39,443 bases of DNA. Origin: Hydrogenophaga sp. GTDB lineage: Bacteria > Pseudomonadota > Gammaproteobacteria > Burkholderiales > Burkholderiaceae_C. Positions 9,797-18,108 of this stretch are shown here, piece by piece. Each line of letters starts with the position of its first letter. Position 1 is the first letter of the stretch. The notes below the pieces were generated by a model. That model saw nothing but the letters and a program-made list of their open reading frames with translations, was not told the origin of the DNA and searched no databases. Where the stretch lies: NCBI GenBank assembly GCA_016790705.1, contig JAEUOT010000005.1, forward strand, positions 1 to 39,443. The letters are read 5' to 3'. A program made the position numbers and the translations under genes.

Positions 9797-9830
9797 GTGT
9801 CGGGTGTCCGAAACGGCACATTCCCGACAC
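9797..9830. promoter_or_regulatory. NifA upstream activator site of nifV inside a larger dyad
   Basis: TGTCCGAAACGGCACA at 9805-9820 is a canonical TGT-N10-ACA NifA box. It is framed almost symmetrically by GTGTCGGG (9797-9804) and CCCGACAC (9823-9830). The box is about 84 bases upstream of the -24 element, the normal distance for looping activation. Confidence 0.85.
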
Positions 9831-9902
9831 CGCCTCCGAAGCCCGGCCCACACGGCCCCCGCCAACGGCTTCAAATCCCAAACAAAACCCACGCAAAACA
9901 GG

Positions 9903-9918
9903 TGGCACGCCTTATGCA
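9903..9918 (+). promoter_or_regulatory. Sigma-54 (-24/-12) promoter for the nifV operon
   Basis: TGGCACGCCTTATGCA matches TGGCAC-N5-TTGCA with a single mismatch (A for the first T of the -12 part). The start of transcription is predicted near 9930, about 17 bases from the nifV ATG, with AAGGACGG as ribosome-binding site. Confidence 0.88.
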
Positions 9919-9946
9919 CTGAGGTCCTCGAAAGGACGGAAGCGAC

Positions 9947-11095
9947 ATGGCACCCCACCCGGTCATCAACGACACCACACTGCGCGACGGCGAGCAGACG
10001 GCGGGCGTGGCCTTCACGGTGGCGGAGAAATGCGCGATCGCGCAGGCCCTGTCCGATGCCGGCGTCCCGGAGATGGAGATCGGGATTCCGGCGATGGGCG
10101 AGGACGAGATCGCCTGCATCCAGTCCATCGCTGCACTGCACCTTCCGGCCCGGCTGATGGTCTGGGGCCGCATGACCGACAGCGACCTGTCGGCGGCGCT
10201 GCGCTGCGACGCCCACATCCTGCATTTCTCGATGCCGGTGTCCGACATCCACCTGCGCCACAAGCTGCGCCAGTCGCGCGAGCAGGTGATGGCCCAGGTC
10301 ACCCGCGTCCTCACCCGCGCCGCCGCCAGCGGCCTGCAGGTGTCGTTCGGCATGGAAGACGCGTCGCGCGCGAACCCCGGCTTCATGGCGCAGATCGCGC
10401 GCCGGGCCGCCGACTGTGGCGCTTCGCGCGTCCGCTTTGCCGACACCCTGGGCGTGCTCGATCCCTTCTCGACCTACGAGGCGATCGCGCGTCTGCGCCA
10501 GGACCTGCCCGACATGGAGATCGAGATCCATGCGCACAACGACCTGGGCCTGGCGACCGCCAACACCCTGGCCGCGCTGCGGGCCGGCGCCAGCCACGCC
10601 AACACCACGGTCAACGGACTGGGTGAACGCGCGGGCAACGCGGCGCTCGAGGAAATCGTGATGGGTGTGCGCCACCTTCACGGCAAGGACACCGGCGTCG
10701 CGACGCAATCGCTGGTTGCGATCTCGCGCCTGGTCGAACAGGCATCGGGCCGCCGCGTCGCGGCCAACAAGAGCATCGTCGGCGAGGCCGTGTTCACCCA
10801 CGAGTCGGGCATCCACATCGACGGCCTGCTCAAGAACCCCAGCACCTACGAGAGCTTCGACCCGGCCGAGCTGGGCCGTCAGCGGCGCACCGTGCTGGGC
10901 AAGCACTCGGGCTCGCAGGCCGTGCGCCATGCCTACGGCGCCATCGGTGTGGCGCTGGAGGACGACGGTCTGACCGGGCGCCTGCTGGGCCGCATCCGCG
11001 CGCACGCCGAATCGCTCAAGTGCGAACCGACGTCCCAGGACCTGCAGCGCTTCCTGGCCGAAGCCGGTCCTGCGCCCATCCGCGTCACGCCATGA
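9947..11095 (+). CDS. nifV: Homocitrate synthase NifV
   Basis: NifV condenses acetyl-CoA with 2-oxoglutarate to homocitrate, the organic ligand of the nitrogenase FeMo cofactor. The 382-residue protein has the family start [16 protein letters not shown] with the metal-binding Asp and catalytic Arg, the metal-binding histidines in [15 protein letters not shown], and the second signature [18 protein letters not shown]. Length is normal. It is the first gene of the operon nifV-cysE-nifW-fixABCX-ferredoxin behind a NifA box and sigma-54 promoter. Its stop overlaps a possible ATG of the next gene. Confidence 0.96.
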   Translation: MAPHPVINDTTLRDGEQTAGVAFTVAEKCAIAQALSDAGVPEMEIGIPAMGEDEIACIQSIAALHLPARLMVWGRMTDSDLSAALRCDAHILHFSMPVSDIHLRHKLRQSREQVMAQVTRVLTRAAASGLQVSFGMEDASRANPGFMAQIARRAADCGASRVRFADTLGVLDPFSTYEAIARLRQDLPDMEIEIHAHNDLGLATANTLAALRAGASHANTTVNGLGERAGNAALEEIVMGVRHLHGKDTGVATQSLVAISRLVEQASGRRVAANKSIVGEAVFTHESGIHIDGLLKNPSTYESFDPAELGRQRRTVLGKHSGSQAVRHAYGAIGVALEDDGLTGRLLGRIRAHAESLKCEPTSQDLQRFLAEAGPAPIRVTP

Positions 11096-11112
11096 ACCGC
11101 GACGAGGACCCC

Positions 11113-11892
11113 ATGCTTGCTGTCACCACCGCGCCCTCGACCCCCAGCCGCACGCCGGGCTGGTGGTCGCTGGTGCGTGGCGACGTCGCCTGCGTGCTCT
11201 CGCGCGATCCGGCGGCGCGCAACCGACTGGAGGTCTGGACGATCTACCCGGGCGTGCAGGCGGTGGCGCTGTACCGGCTGGCGCATGCGCTGTGGGTCCG
11301 CGGCTGGCGCTTCCTGCCGCGCTTCGTCTCCTACGCGGCGCGCTGGCTGACCAATGTAGACATTCACCCGGGCGCACGCATCGGCGAACGCTTCTTCATC
11401 GACCACGGCGCCTGCGTCGTGATCGGCGAAACGGCCGAGATCGGCGACGACGTGACGCTCTACCACGGCGTCACGCTCGGCGGAACCACCTGGAACCCCG
11501 GCAAGCGCCACCCGACACTGGGCAACGGCGTGGTGGTGGGCGCTGGCGCCAAGATCCTCGGCCCCATCAGCGTCGGCGACGGCGCCCGCGTGGCGGCCAA
11601 TTCGGTGGTCATCGACGCCGTGCCGCGGGGCGCGACGGTGGTCGGCATTCCGGGGCGCGTGGTCGCGCCGCGCCGCCCGACCACCCACGGCTTCGACCTC
11701 GACCACCACCTGATTCCCGACCCGGTCGGCAAGGCGATCGCCTGCGTGCTCGACCGGCTGGCGCAGCTCGAACGCGCCCAGGCGGCCGGTGCCGGCCTGG
11801 CCAGCGCCGACGCGGCCTGCGGCCAGTGCGACGACCCCTGCGCCCTGCCCTCTTTCGACCTCAAGACCGGCGTGACCGTTCACCAGGAGTGA
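11113..11892 (+). CDS. cysE: Serine O-acetyltransferase, NifP/CysE type
   Basis: CysE makes O-acetylserine, the cysteine precursor; copies in nif operons (nifP) boost cysteine supply for Fe-S clusters. The 259-residue protein has an N-terminal helical part and left-handed beta-helix hexapeptide repeats from about residue 75 ([18 protein letters not shown], then GVTLGGTTW) with the family's catalytic His/Asp region. GAGGA five bases before the ATG at 11113 favours this start; an ATG at 11092 overlapping the nifV stop would add seven residues. The C-terminus carries an unusual CGQCDDPC cluster (C-X2-C-X3-C) that could bind a metal. Five bases separate it from nifW. Confidence 0.92.
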   Translation: MLAVTTAPSTPSRTPGWWSLVRGDVACVLSRDPAARNRLEVWTIYPGVQAVALYRLAHALWVRGWRFLPRFVSYAARWLTNVDIHPGARIGERFFIDHGACVVIGETAEIGDDVTLYHGVTLGGTTWNPGKRHPTLGNGVVVGAGAKILGPISVGDGARVAANSVVIDAVPRGATVVGIPGRVVAPRRPTTHGFDLDHHLIPDPVGKAIACVLDRLAQLERAQAAGAGLASADAACGQCDDPCALPSFDLKTGVTVHQE

Positions 11893-11897
11893 CCACC

Positions 11898-12239
11898 ATG
11901 GAAGACTTTCTGACCCGCCTCAAGGCCCTGTCCTCGGCCGAGGACTTCCTGCAGTTCTTCGGCATTCCGTTCGACCAGGCCGTGGTCAACGTGAGCCGGC
12001 TGCACATCCTCAAGCGCTTCTTCCAGTACCTGCGCCAGCAGTCGGCCGACCTGCCGCAGGACAACGAGGTCGCCCTGTTCACCGCCTACCGCAACCTGCT
12101 GATCCAGGCCTACGGCGACTTCGTGAAGTCCACGCCCGCGCAGGAAAAGGTGTTCAAGGTGTTCCAGGACGTGGGTGGCAAGCAGCACGTCTCGCTGGAC
12201 AGCCTCAAGGGTTCGATTCCTTCCCGCATGGCCGCCTGA
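11898..12239 (+). CDS. nifW: Nitrogenase-stabilising protein NifW
   Basis: NifW associates with the MoFe protein and helps protect or mature nitrogenase. The 113-residue protein matches the family in length and in the motifs SAEDFLQFFGI near the N-terminus and FKVFQDV near the C-terminus. It lies between cysE and fixA with gaps of 5 and 12 bases, the position it has in many betaproteobacterial and rhizobial nif clusters. No membrane or signal sequence. Confidence 0.93.
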   Translation: MEDFLTRLKALSSAEDFLQFFGIPFDQAVVNVSRLHILKRFFQYLRQQSADLPQDNEVALFTAYRNLLIQAYGDFVKSTPAQEKVFKVFQDVGGKQHVSLDSLKGSIPSRMAA

Positions 12240-12251
12240 AAGGAGCCCAAC

Positions 12252-13103
12252 ATGCACATCGTCGTCTGCATCAAGCAGGTCCCGGACTCGGCGCAGATCC
12301 GCGTCCACCCGGTGACCAACACCATCATGCGCCAGGGCGTGCCGGCCATCGTGAATCCGTACGACCTGTTCGCGCTGGAGGAGGCGCTGCGTCTCAAGGA
12401 CAAGTTCGGCGGCCGCGTGACCATGCTCTGCATGGGCCCGCCGCAGGCCGAGGACGCGCTGCGCAAGTGCATCAGCTTCGGCGCCACCGACGCCATCCTG
12501 GTGACCGACCGCGCCTTCGCCGGCGCCGACACCCTGGCCACCAGCTACGCGCTGACCTCGGCGATCCGCAAGATCCACGCGGAGCAGGCGGTGGACCTGG
12601 TCTTCACCGGCAAGCAGACCATCGACGGTGACACCGCCCAGGTCGGCCCCGGCATCGCCAAGCGCCTGGGCTGGAACCTGCTGACCTACGTGAGCAAGAT
12701 CAACGAGGTGGACCTGGACGGCCAGACCCTGACGGTGGAGCGCCGCGCCGAAGGTGGCGTGCAGCGTCTGCAGACCACGCTGCCCAGCCTGATCACCATG
12801 CTCGAAGGCACGAACGAGATGCGCTTCGCGACCATGGACGACATGCTGCGCGCCGGCCGCTGCCAGGTGCGCAAGTGGAGCAAGGACGACGCCGGCATCG
12901 AGGACATCACCAAGATCGGCCTCAAGGGCAGCCCCACCATCGTCAGCAAGGTGTTCGCGCCCAAGGCCCGCAGCGTGCGCGCCGAGATGCAGGAAGTCGG
13001 CGACGGCACCAACGTCAACGACGTCTGCCTGAACCTGCTGCAGAAGATTTTCACCACCCACCCGACGCTGGAGCAGGAGACGGTCGACCGTCTCAGCGCC
13101 TGA
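12252..13103 (+). CDS. fixA: Electron transfer flavoprotein beta subunit FixA
   Basis: FixA and FixB form an electron-bifurcating flavoprotein that, with FixC and FixX, uses NADH to reduce quinone and a low-potential ferredoxin for nitrogenase. The 283-residue protein begins [12 protein letters not shown], as ETF-beta-type FixA proteins do, and contains the [16 protein letters not shown] nucleotide-binding segment. AGGAG precedes the ATG. Gap to fixB is 28 bases. Housekeeping EtfB is shorter (about 250 residues), and the context fixes the assignment. Confidence 0.95.
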   Translation: MHIVVCIKQVPDSAQIRVHPVTNTIMRQGVPAIVNPYDLFALEEALRLKDKFGGRVTMLCMGPPQAEDALRKCISFGATDAILVTDRAFAGADTLATSYALTSAIRKIHAEQAVDLVFTGKQTIDGDTAQVGPGIAKRLGWNLLTYVSKINEVDLDGQTLTVERRAEGGVQRLQTTLPSLITMLEGTNEMRFATMDDMLRAGRCQVRKWSKDDAGIEDITKIGLKGSPTIVSKVFAPKARSVRAEMQEVGDGTNVNDVCLNLLQKIFTTHPTLEQETVDRLSA

Positions 13104-13131
13104 GCCCCGCACGCACCAGAAGGAGAAGACC

Positions 13132-14256
13132 ATGGCCGAACCCGACAAGCCCCAGATGGCCGCCGCCGCTGCCGCAGGCGCCGCCAAGACCGCCGGCCGC
13201 AGTGGCCGCAGCACCGAACTGCCTGAACACCTGAAGGTCTACAAGGGCGTGTGGGTGTTCATCGAACACGACCGCGGCCAGGTGCACAGCGTGAGCTGGG
13301 AGCTGATGGGCGAGGCCCGCAAGCTGGCCGACAAGCTGGGCGTGGACGTCAGCGGCGTGCTGCTGGGCGGCCCGGCCGACAAGCTGGAGGACTTCGCCAA
13401 GGAGGCCTACGTCTACGGCGCCGACCACTGCTACATCATGCGCGACACGGTGCTGCAGGGCTACCGCAACGAGCCCTTCACCAAGGGCCTGACCGACCTG
13501 GTGAACAAGTACCAGCCCGAGATCCTGCTGCTGGGCGCGACCACCATGGGCCGCGACCTCGCCGGCTCGGTGGCCACCACACTGGGCACCGGCCTGACGG
13601 CCGACTGCACCGAGCTGAACATCGACGGACGCGCGCTGGCCGCGACCCGACCGACCTTCGGCGGCAGCCTGCTGTGCACCATCATGACCCTGGCCTACCG
13701 GCCGCAGATGGCCACCATGCGCCCGCGCACCGCCGCCATGCCGGCGCGCGACGAGAGCCGCAGCGGCGACATCATCACGATGGAACTCGGGATGATCGAG
13801 ACCGACATCGTCACCAAGCTGCTGGCCTTCATCCCCGACGCCACCAGCAACAACATCAACCTGGCCTACGCGGACATCATCGTCACCGCCGGCAAGGGCC
13901 TGAAGAACGCCGACAACTGCAAGCTGGTGTGGGACCTGGCCCGCGTGCTGGGCGCCGAGGTGGGCGCCACCCGCGCGGTGACCCAGGCCGGCTGGCTCGA
14001 AGCCGAGCGCCAGGTCGGCCAGACCGGCAAGACGGTGCGACCCAAGCTCTACATCGCCGCCGGCGTGAGCGGCGCGATCCAGCACCGCGTGGGCATGGAG
14101 GCCTCGGACGTGATCGTGGCCATCAACACCGACCCCAACGCGCCCATCTTCGACTTCGCCCACCACGGCATCGTCGGCAACGCGATGCAGGTGCTGCCGG
14201 TGCTGACCGCGGCCTTCCGTTCCCACCTCGACAAGCGCGTGCGCAAAGTCGCTTGA
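13132..14256 (+). CDS. fixB: Electron transfer flavoprotein alpha subunit FixB
   Basis: FixB binds FAD and pairs with FixA. The 374-residue protein has an Ala-rich N-terminal extension of about 35 residues, an ETF-alpha N-terminal domain ([18 protein letters not shown]) and the C-terminal FAD-binding domain with [18 protein letters not shown] and [25 protein letters not shown] precedes the ATG. It is the middle gene of fixABCX, and together the four products would deliver electrons for nitrogen fixation at the inner face of the membrane. Confidence 0.95.
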   Translation: MAEPDKPQMAAAAAAGAAKTAGRSGRSTELPEHLKVYKGVWVFIEHDRGQVHSVSWELMGEARKLADKLGVDVSGVLLGGPADKLEDFAKEAYVYGADHCYIMRDTVLQGYRNEPFTKGLTDLVNKYQPEILLLGATTMGRDLAGSVATTLGTGLTADCTELNIDGRALAATRPTFGGSLLCTIMTLAYRPQMATMRPRTAAMPARDESRSGDIITMELGMIETDIVTKLLAFIPDATSNNINLAYADIIVTAGKGLKNADNCKLVWDLARVLGAEVGATRAVTQAGWLEAERQVGQTGKTVRPKLYIAAGVSGAIQHRVGMEASDVIVAINTDPNAPIFDFAHHGIVGNAMQVLPVLTAAFRSHLDKRVRKVA

Positions 14257-14272
14257 ACACCAGGAGCCGAAC

Positions 14273-15580
14273 ATGAGCAATGAAAAATTCGATGCGATCG
14301 TGGTCGGGGCGGGGCCGTCGGGCAACGCCGCCGCCTACACCATGGCCAAGGCCGGCCTGAAGGTCCTGCAGATCGAGCGCGGTGAGTACCCCGGCAGCAA
14401 GAACGTGCAGGGCGCCATCCTCTACAGCAACGCGCTGGAACAGATCATCCCGGACTTCCGCGAGGACGCGCCGCTGGAGCGCCACATCATCGAGCAGCGC
14501 ATGTGGATGATGGACGACGAGAGCTTCGTCGGCACCCACTACCGCAGCGACGACTACAACAAGCCGCCCTACAACCGCTACACCATCATCCGGGCGCAGT
14601 TCGACAAGTGGTTCAGCTCCAAGGTGCGCGAGGCGGGTGCCCTGCTGATCTGCGAGACCACGGTGGAAGAGCTGCTGCTCGATGGCGACACCGTGATCGG
14701 CGTGCGCTGCGACCGCCTGGGCGGCGAGGTGTATGCCGATGTCGTGGTGCTGGCCGACGGCGTCAACAGCACGCTGGCACGCAAGGCCGGCTTCCACGGC
14801 GAGCTGGACGCGGGCAACGTGGCCCTGGCCGTCAAGGAAATCCTGTTCCTGCCGGAAGACGTGATCCAGCAGCGCTTCAACATCAAGGAAGACGAAGGCG
14901 TGGTCATCGAGCTGATGGGCAAGGTGACCGAGGGCATGGTAGGTACCGGCTTCCTCTACACCAACAAGGAGTCGCTGACCATCGGCGTGGGCTGCATGCT
15001 CAGCGACTTCAAGGCCAACCCGCTGCGCACCAAGCCCTACGAGCTGCTGGAAAAGCTGAAGAAACACCCCAGCATCGCGCCGATGATCGAAGGCGGCGAG
15101 ATGAAGGAGTACTGCGCCCACCTGATTCCCGAGGGCGGTTTCAACGCCGTGCCGCGCATCCACGGCGCGGGCTGGCTGATCGTGGGCGACTCGGGCGGCT
15201 TCGTCAACGCGGTCCACCGCGAAGGCTCCAACCTGGCCATGACCAGCGGCCGCCTGGCCGGCGAGACGGTCATCGCGCTCAAGGAAGCCGGCAAGGAACC
15301 CACCGCCGCCAACCTGAAGCTCTACAAGGACAAGATGGACGACTCCTTCGTGATGAAGGACCTGAAGAAGTACCGCAAGCTGCCCGAGGTGCTGCACAGC
15401 AGCCCGCAGTTCTTCACCGCCTACCCCGAGCTGGTCAACCGCGCCGCCAAGACCTTCTTCACCGTCGACGGCGTGGACAAGCATTCCAAGGAAAAGGAAA
15501 TCCTGGGCAGTTTCCGCAGCAAGCGCAGCCTGACCGGCCTGGTCGGCGACGCATTCAAGATCTGGAGGGCTTCGCGATGA
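14273..15580 (+). CDS. fixC: FixC flavoprotein (ETF-quinone oxidoreductase type)
   Basis: FixC accepts electrons from FixAB and passes them to quinone. The 435-residue protein has the FAD dinucleotide-binding motif [19 protein letters not shown] at residues 11-29 and the second FAD motif [19 protein letters not shown], and it lacks the fused C-terminal ferredoxin of mitochondrial ETF-QO because that part is the separate FixX. AGGAG stands before the ATG. The stop overlaps the fixX start (ATGA). Confidence 0.96.
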   Translation: MSNEKFDAIVVGAGPSGNAAAYTMAKAGLKVLQIERGEYPGSKNVQGAILYSNALEQIIPDFREDAPLERHIIEQRMWMMDDESFVGTHYRSDDYNKPPYNRYTIIRAQFDKWFSSKVREAGALLICETTVEELLLDGDTVIGVRCDRLGGEVYADVVVLADGVNSTLARKAGFHGELDAGNVALAVKEILFLPEDVIQQRFNIKEDEGVVIELMGKVTEGMVGTGFLYTNKESLTIGVGCMLSDFKANPLRTKPYELLEKLKKHPSIAPMIEGGEMKEYCAHLIPEGGFNAVPRIHGAGWLIVGDSGGFVNAVHREGSNLAMTSGRLAGETVIALKEAGKEPTAANLKLYKDKMDDSFVMKDLKKYRKLPEVLHSSPQFFTAYPELVNRAAKTFFTVDGVDKHSKEKEILGSFRSKRSLTGLVGDAFKIWRASR

Positions 15581-15873
15581 GCAACGTTGTCAACGTGGAA
15601 GAGAAACTCTTCCAGAACCGCTACAAGGTCGACCACGGTCGGCCCCACATCCAGATCAAGAACGCCGAGATCTGCAGCAACGAGTGCCAGTCGCAGGCCT
15701 GCACCTTCATCTGCCCGGCCGCCTGCTACAAGGCCGAGGGCAACGGCACGGTGACGCTGATCACCGACGGCTGCCTGGAATGCGGCAGTTGTCGCGTGAT
15801 CTGCACCGAACACGCCAACGTGGCCTGGGAGTATCCGCGCGGCGGCCACGGCATCCTGTTCAAGTTCGGTTGA
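15577..15873 (+). CDS. fixX: Ferredoxin-like protein FixX
   Basis: A 98-residue ferredoxin with two cysteine groups, [19 protein letters not shown] and [11 protein letters not shown], which in this family carry the 4Fe-4S centres that connect FixC with its partners. The start at 15577 overlaps the fixC stop and has GGAGG seven bases upstream, so the two genes are translationally coupled. Length is normal for FixX. Confidence 0.94.
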   Translation: MSNVVNVEEKLFQNRYKVDHGRPHIQIKNAEICSNECQSQACTFICPAACYKAEGNGTVTLITDGCLECGSCRVICTEHANVAWEYPRGGHGILFKFG

Positions 15874-15883
15874 GGAGCGCACG

Positions 15884-16207
15884 ATGACAAAACCCGCACG
15901 ACACGTCTTCGTCTGCACCCAGAACCGCCCGCCGCAGCACCCGCGCGGCTCCTGCGCCGCCAAGGGCAGCACCGCCGTGCTGCAGGCCTTCTGGGCCGAA
16001 CAGCAGAAGCGCCAGGCCTACGACGGCCTGGCGATCACCTACTCGGGCTGCATCGGCCCCTGCGACCAGGGCGCCAATGTGCTGGTCTATCCGGAGTCGG
16101 TGCTCTACCGCAACGTGACGCCCGACGACGTGACCGAGATCTTCGACAGTCACCTGGTCGGCGGCCAACCGGTGGAACGGCTGCTGGCGCCCGCAGCGGT
16201 CTGGTAA
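15884..16207 (+). CDS. Thioredoxin-like 2Fe-2S ferredoxin
   Basis: A 107-residue protein with cysteines 11, 24, 56 and 60 in the arrangement VCTQNRPPQHPRGSC ... SGCIGPC, the ligand pattern of thioredoxin-fold 2Fe-2S ferredoxins (the group including the Clostridium pasteurianum 2Fe ferredoxin and Shethna protein I). Members have been linked with nitrogenase as electron donors or protective partners. Here it follows fixX by 10 bases and ends the operon just before a strong terminator, so co-expression with the nif/fix genes is very likely. The exact partner is inferred. Confidence 0.88.
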   Translation: MTKPARHVFVCTQNRPPQHPRGSCAAKGSTAVLQAFWAEQQKRQAYDGLAITYSGCIGPCDQGANVLVYPESVLYRNVTPDDVTEIFDSHLVGGQPVERLLAPAAVW

Positions 16208-16227
16208 GCCCGCGGCGCAACGCCCAA

Positions 16228-16257
16228 ACAAAAAGCCGCCCGAGGGCGGCTTTTTGT
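16228..16257. terminator. Rho-independent terminator, bidirectional
   Basis: A perfect 13-base stem (ACAAAAAGCCGCC / GGCGGCTTTTTGT) around the loop CGAG. It lies 20 bases after the ferredoxin stop and 20 bases after the convergent binding-protein gene, with A-tract and T-tract so it can act on both strands. Confidence 0.93.
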
Positions 16258-16277
16258 TTCCGGAACGGAACCGTGGA

Positions 16278-17483
16278 TCAGCGGATCACGGCGATTTCCG
16301 AACGCTTGCCACCCTTGTAGGTGTACAGCGTCAGGGCACCGTTCTTGATGTCGCCCTTCTCGTCAAAGGCGATCGTGCCGGTCACGCCCTTGTAGTTGGT
16401 TTCCTTGAGCTTGGGCAGGTACTTGGCGGGTTCGGCGGAGTCGGCGGCCTTCATGGCCTCGACCATCACCTTCACAGCGTCGTACACGTACGGTGCGTAC
16501 ACCTGGACGTCGGCGTTGTACTTGGCCTTGAAGTCGGCCTTGAATTTCTCCATGCCGGCCTTGCCTTCGCCTTCGACACCACCGGCTTCCGCGCAGTAGA
16601 CCTGCTCGTCGGCCATGCCGTCGCCAGCCAGTTCGACCAGGCCGGTGGAGCAGATGCCGTCGCCGCCCATGAACTTGGCCTTGATGCCCAGTTGCTTCAT
16701 CTGCTTGAGCATCGGACCCGCCACGGCGTCCATGCCGCCGAAGAACACGACGTCAGGCTTCTTGGCCTTCAGGGTCGTCAGGATGGCGTTGAAGTCGGTG
16801 GCCTTGTCGTTGGTGAACTCACGACCGACAACCTTGCCGCCAGCGGCAGCCACGCTCTTTTCGAACTCGTCGGCGACGCCCTGGCCATAGGCGGTGCGGT
16901 CGTCGATCACGGCGATGTTCTTGCCCTTGAGGGTGGTCACGGCGTACTTGCCCAGCGCGCCGCCCAGTTGCGTGTCGTCAGCCACGACGCGGAACGCGCC
17001 AGCGTAGCCTTGACGGGTGTACTTGGGGTTGGTGGCCGAGGGGGAGATCTGGGGAATGCCGGCGTCGTTGTAGATCTGCGAGGCCGGGATGGTGGTGCCG
17101 GAGTTCAGGTGACCGATCACGCCGTTGACCTTGGCGTCGACCAGCTTCTGGGCGGCGGCGGTGCCTTGCTTCGGATCGGCAGCATCGTCTTCGGCCAGCA
17201 GCTCGAACTTCGCGGGCTTGCCACCGATGGTGATGTTGGCGGCGTTCAGCTCGTCGATCGCCATGCGGGCGCCGTTTTCATTGTCCTTGCCGAGGTGGGC
17301 GATGGCACCGCTGGTCGGGCCGACGTGACCGATCTTGATGACGCCATCAGCAGCAGGTGCCGGGGCAGCGGCGGCGGGAGCCGGAGCCGGTGCCGGAGCA
17401 GCAGGAGCAGCCTCTTCTTTTTTGCCGCAGGCGGCCAGGGCGACGGCCGCGGAAATGACGGCCAGTTTCAGGTTCAGTTGCAT
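16278..17483 (-). CDS. Branched-chain amino acid-type ABC transporter binding lipoprotein
   Basis: A periplasmic binding protein of the LivJ/LivK (type I) family, expected to capture branched-chain or related amino acids for an ABC importer. The 401-residue form starting at 17483 has GAGG six bases upstream; the ATG at 17489 is too close to it. A signal peptide ends in lipobox LAAC (Cys19), followed by an Ala/Pro-rich linker to about residue 50, then the binding fold (KIGHVGPTSGAIAHLGKDN). No permease or ATPase genes are adjacent, so it is an orphan whose real ligand cannot be read from the context. Confidence 0.9.
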   Translation of the reverse strand: MQLNLKLAVISAAVALAACGKKEEAAPAAPAPAPAPAAAAPAPAADGVIKIGHVGPTSGAIAHLGKDNENGARMAIDELNAANITIGGKPAKFELLAEDDAADPKQGTAAAQKLVDAKVNGVIGHLNSGTTIPASQIYNDAGIPQISPSATNPKYTRQGYAGAFRVVADDTQLGGALGKYAVTTLKGKNIAVIDDRTAYGQGVADEFEKSVAAAGGKVVGREFTNDKATDFNAILTTLKAKKPDVVFFGGMDAVAGPMLKQMKQLGIKAKFMGGDGICSTGLVELAGDGMADEQVYCAEAGGVEGEGKAGMEKFKADFKAKYNADVQVYAPYVYDAVKVMVEAMKAADSAEPAKYLPKLKETNYKGVTGTIAFDEKGDIKNGALTLYTYKGGKRSEIAVIR

Positions 17484-17667
17484 AGACATCCTCGGAAAGG
17501 AATAGATTTTGGAATGCGGAGGGAACTTTTTTCTCCACAACCGTAAAGATACTCCAAAACCCTGCGCCTTCGCGCGTGGCAACAAGCTTCGGTCAAATCT
17601 CCGAGGGTTTGCCCGTAGCCGTTATTACCCCAACGCATCGCTCATAAGGCGGATGCATGCAGCGACA
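17484..17667. other. Intergenic region upstream of the binding-protein gene
   Basis: This region must hold the promoter of the leftward binding-protein gene and the end of holC. I see no terminator, repeat or recognisable operator. Confidence 0.4.
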
Positions 17668-18093
17668 TCAGCCTTTGCTGCCCGCCTGGTCGACCATCTC
17701 GGGCTCGATGCCTTCGCTGCGGTAGGTCTTCCAGCGCTGGCGGGCCTGGCTGCGCTCTGCCTCGGTCGTCCCGACGATCTCGATCACCCGGGCGTAGCGC
17801 CCATGCTCAGACGGCATGTCGGTCGAGAGATTGACCAGCACCTGCGCGCCATCGAACCACTCGCCGCCAAGCACGATGCCGGACCGCCGGCGCACGCGCT
17901 CGGGCGCCTGAACCCCGGCGTGCGGGATGAACTCGCTCTGGGACATCAGCCATAGCCCCCGGTCCACCGCATCGACCTGGGCCGGCAAGCCTGTCACATG
18001 AACGCGCGCGCCCTTCGCATGGGCCTTGCGAAGGAGGCGGCAGGTGTAGGCCGGAACATCGGCCACGTTCACGTGAAAGGCGACCTCGGTCAT
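17668..18093 (-). CDS. holC: DNA polymerase III chi subunit
   Basis: Chi links the clamp-loader complex to single-strand binding protein. The 141-residue protein shows the HolC pattern: an N-terminal FHVNVADVPAYTCRLLRKAH, then LWLMSQSEFIPHA (the family motif for SSB interaction) and LGGEWFDGAQVLVNLS. It follows pepA by 15 bases on the same strand, the usual pepA-holC order in proteobacteria. Confidence 0.92.
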   Translation of the reverse strand: MTEVAFHVNVADVPAYTCRLLRKAHAKGARVHVTGLPAQVDAVDRGLWLMSQSEFIPHAGVQAPERVRRRSGIVLGGEWFDGAQVLVNLSTDMPSEHGRYARVIEIVGTTEAERSQARQRWKTYRSEGIEPEMVDQAGSKG

Positions 18094-18108
18094 CGCGGGC
18101 CAGCCGGC

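Noticed and set aside
13093-15484. Long minus-strand frames opposite fixB and fixC
   Set aside because: Antisense shadows of genes with perfect family motifs, unusual composition, no ribosome-binding site.
17484-17667. Possible riboswitch or attenuator before the binding-protein gene
   Set aside because: No paired elements or terminator-like structure could be recognised.
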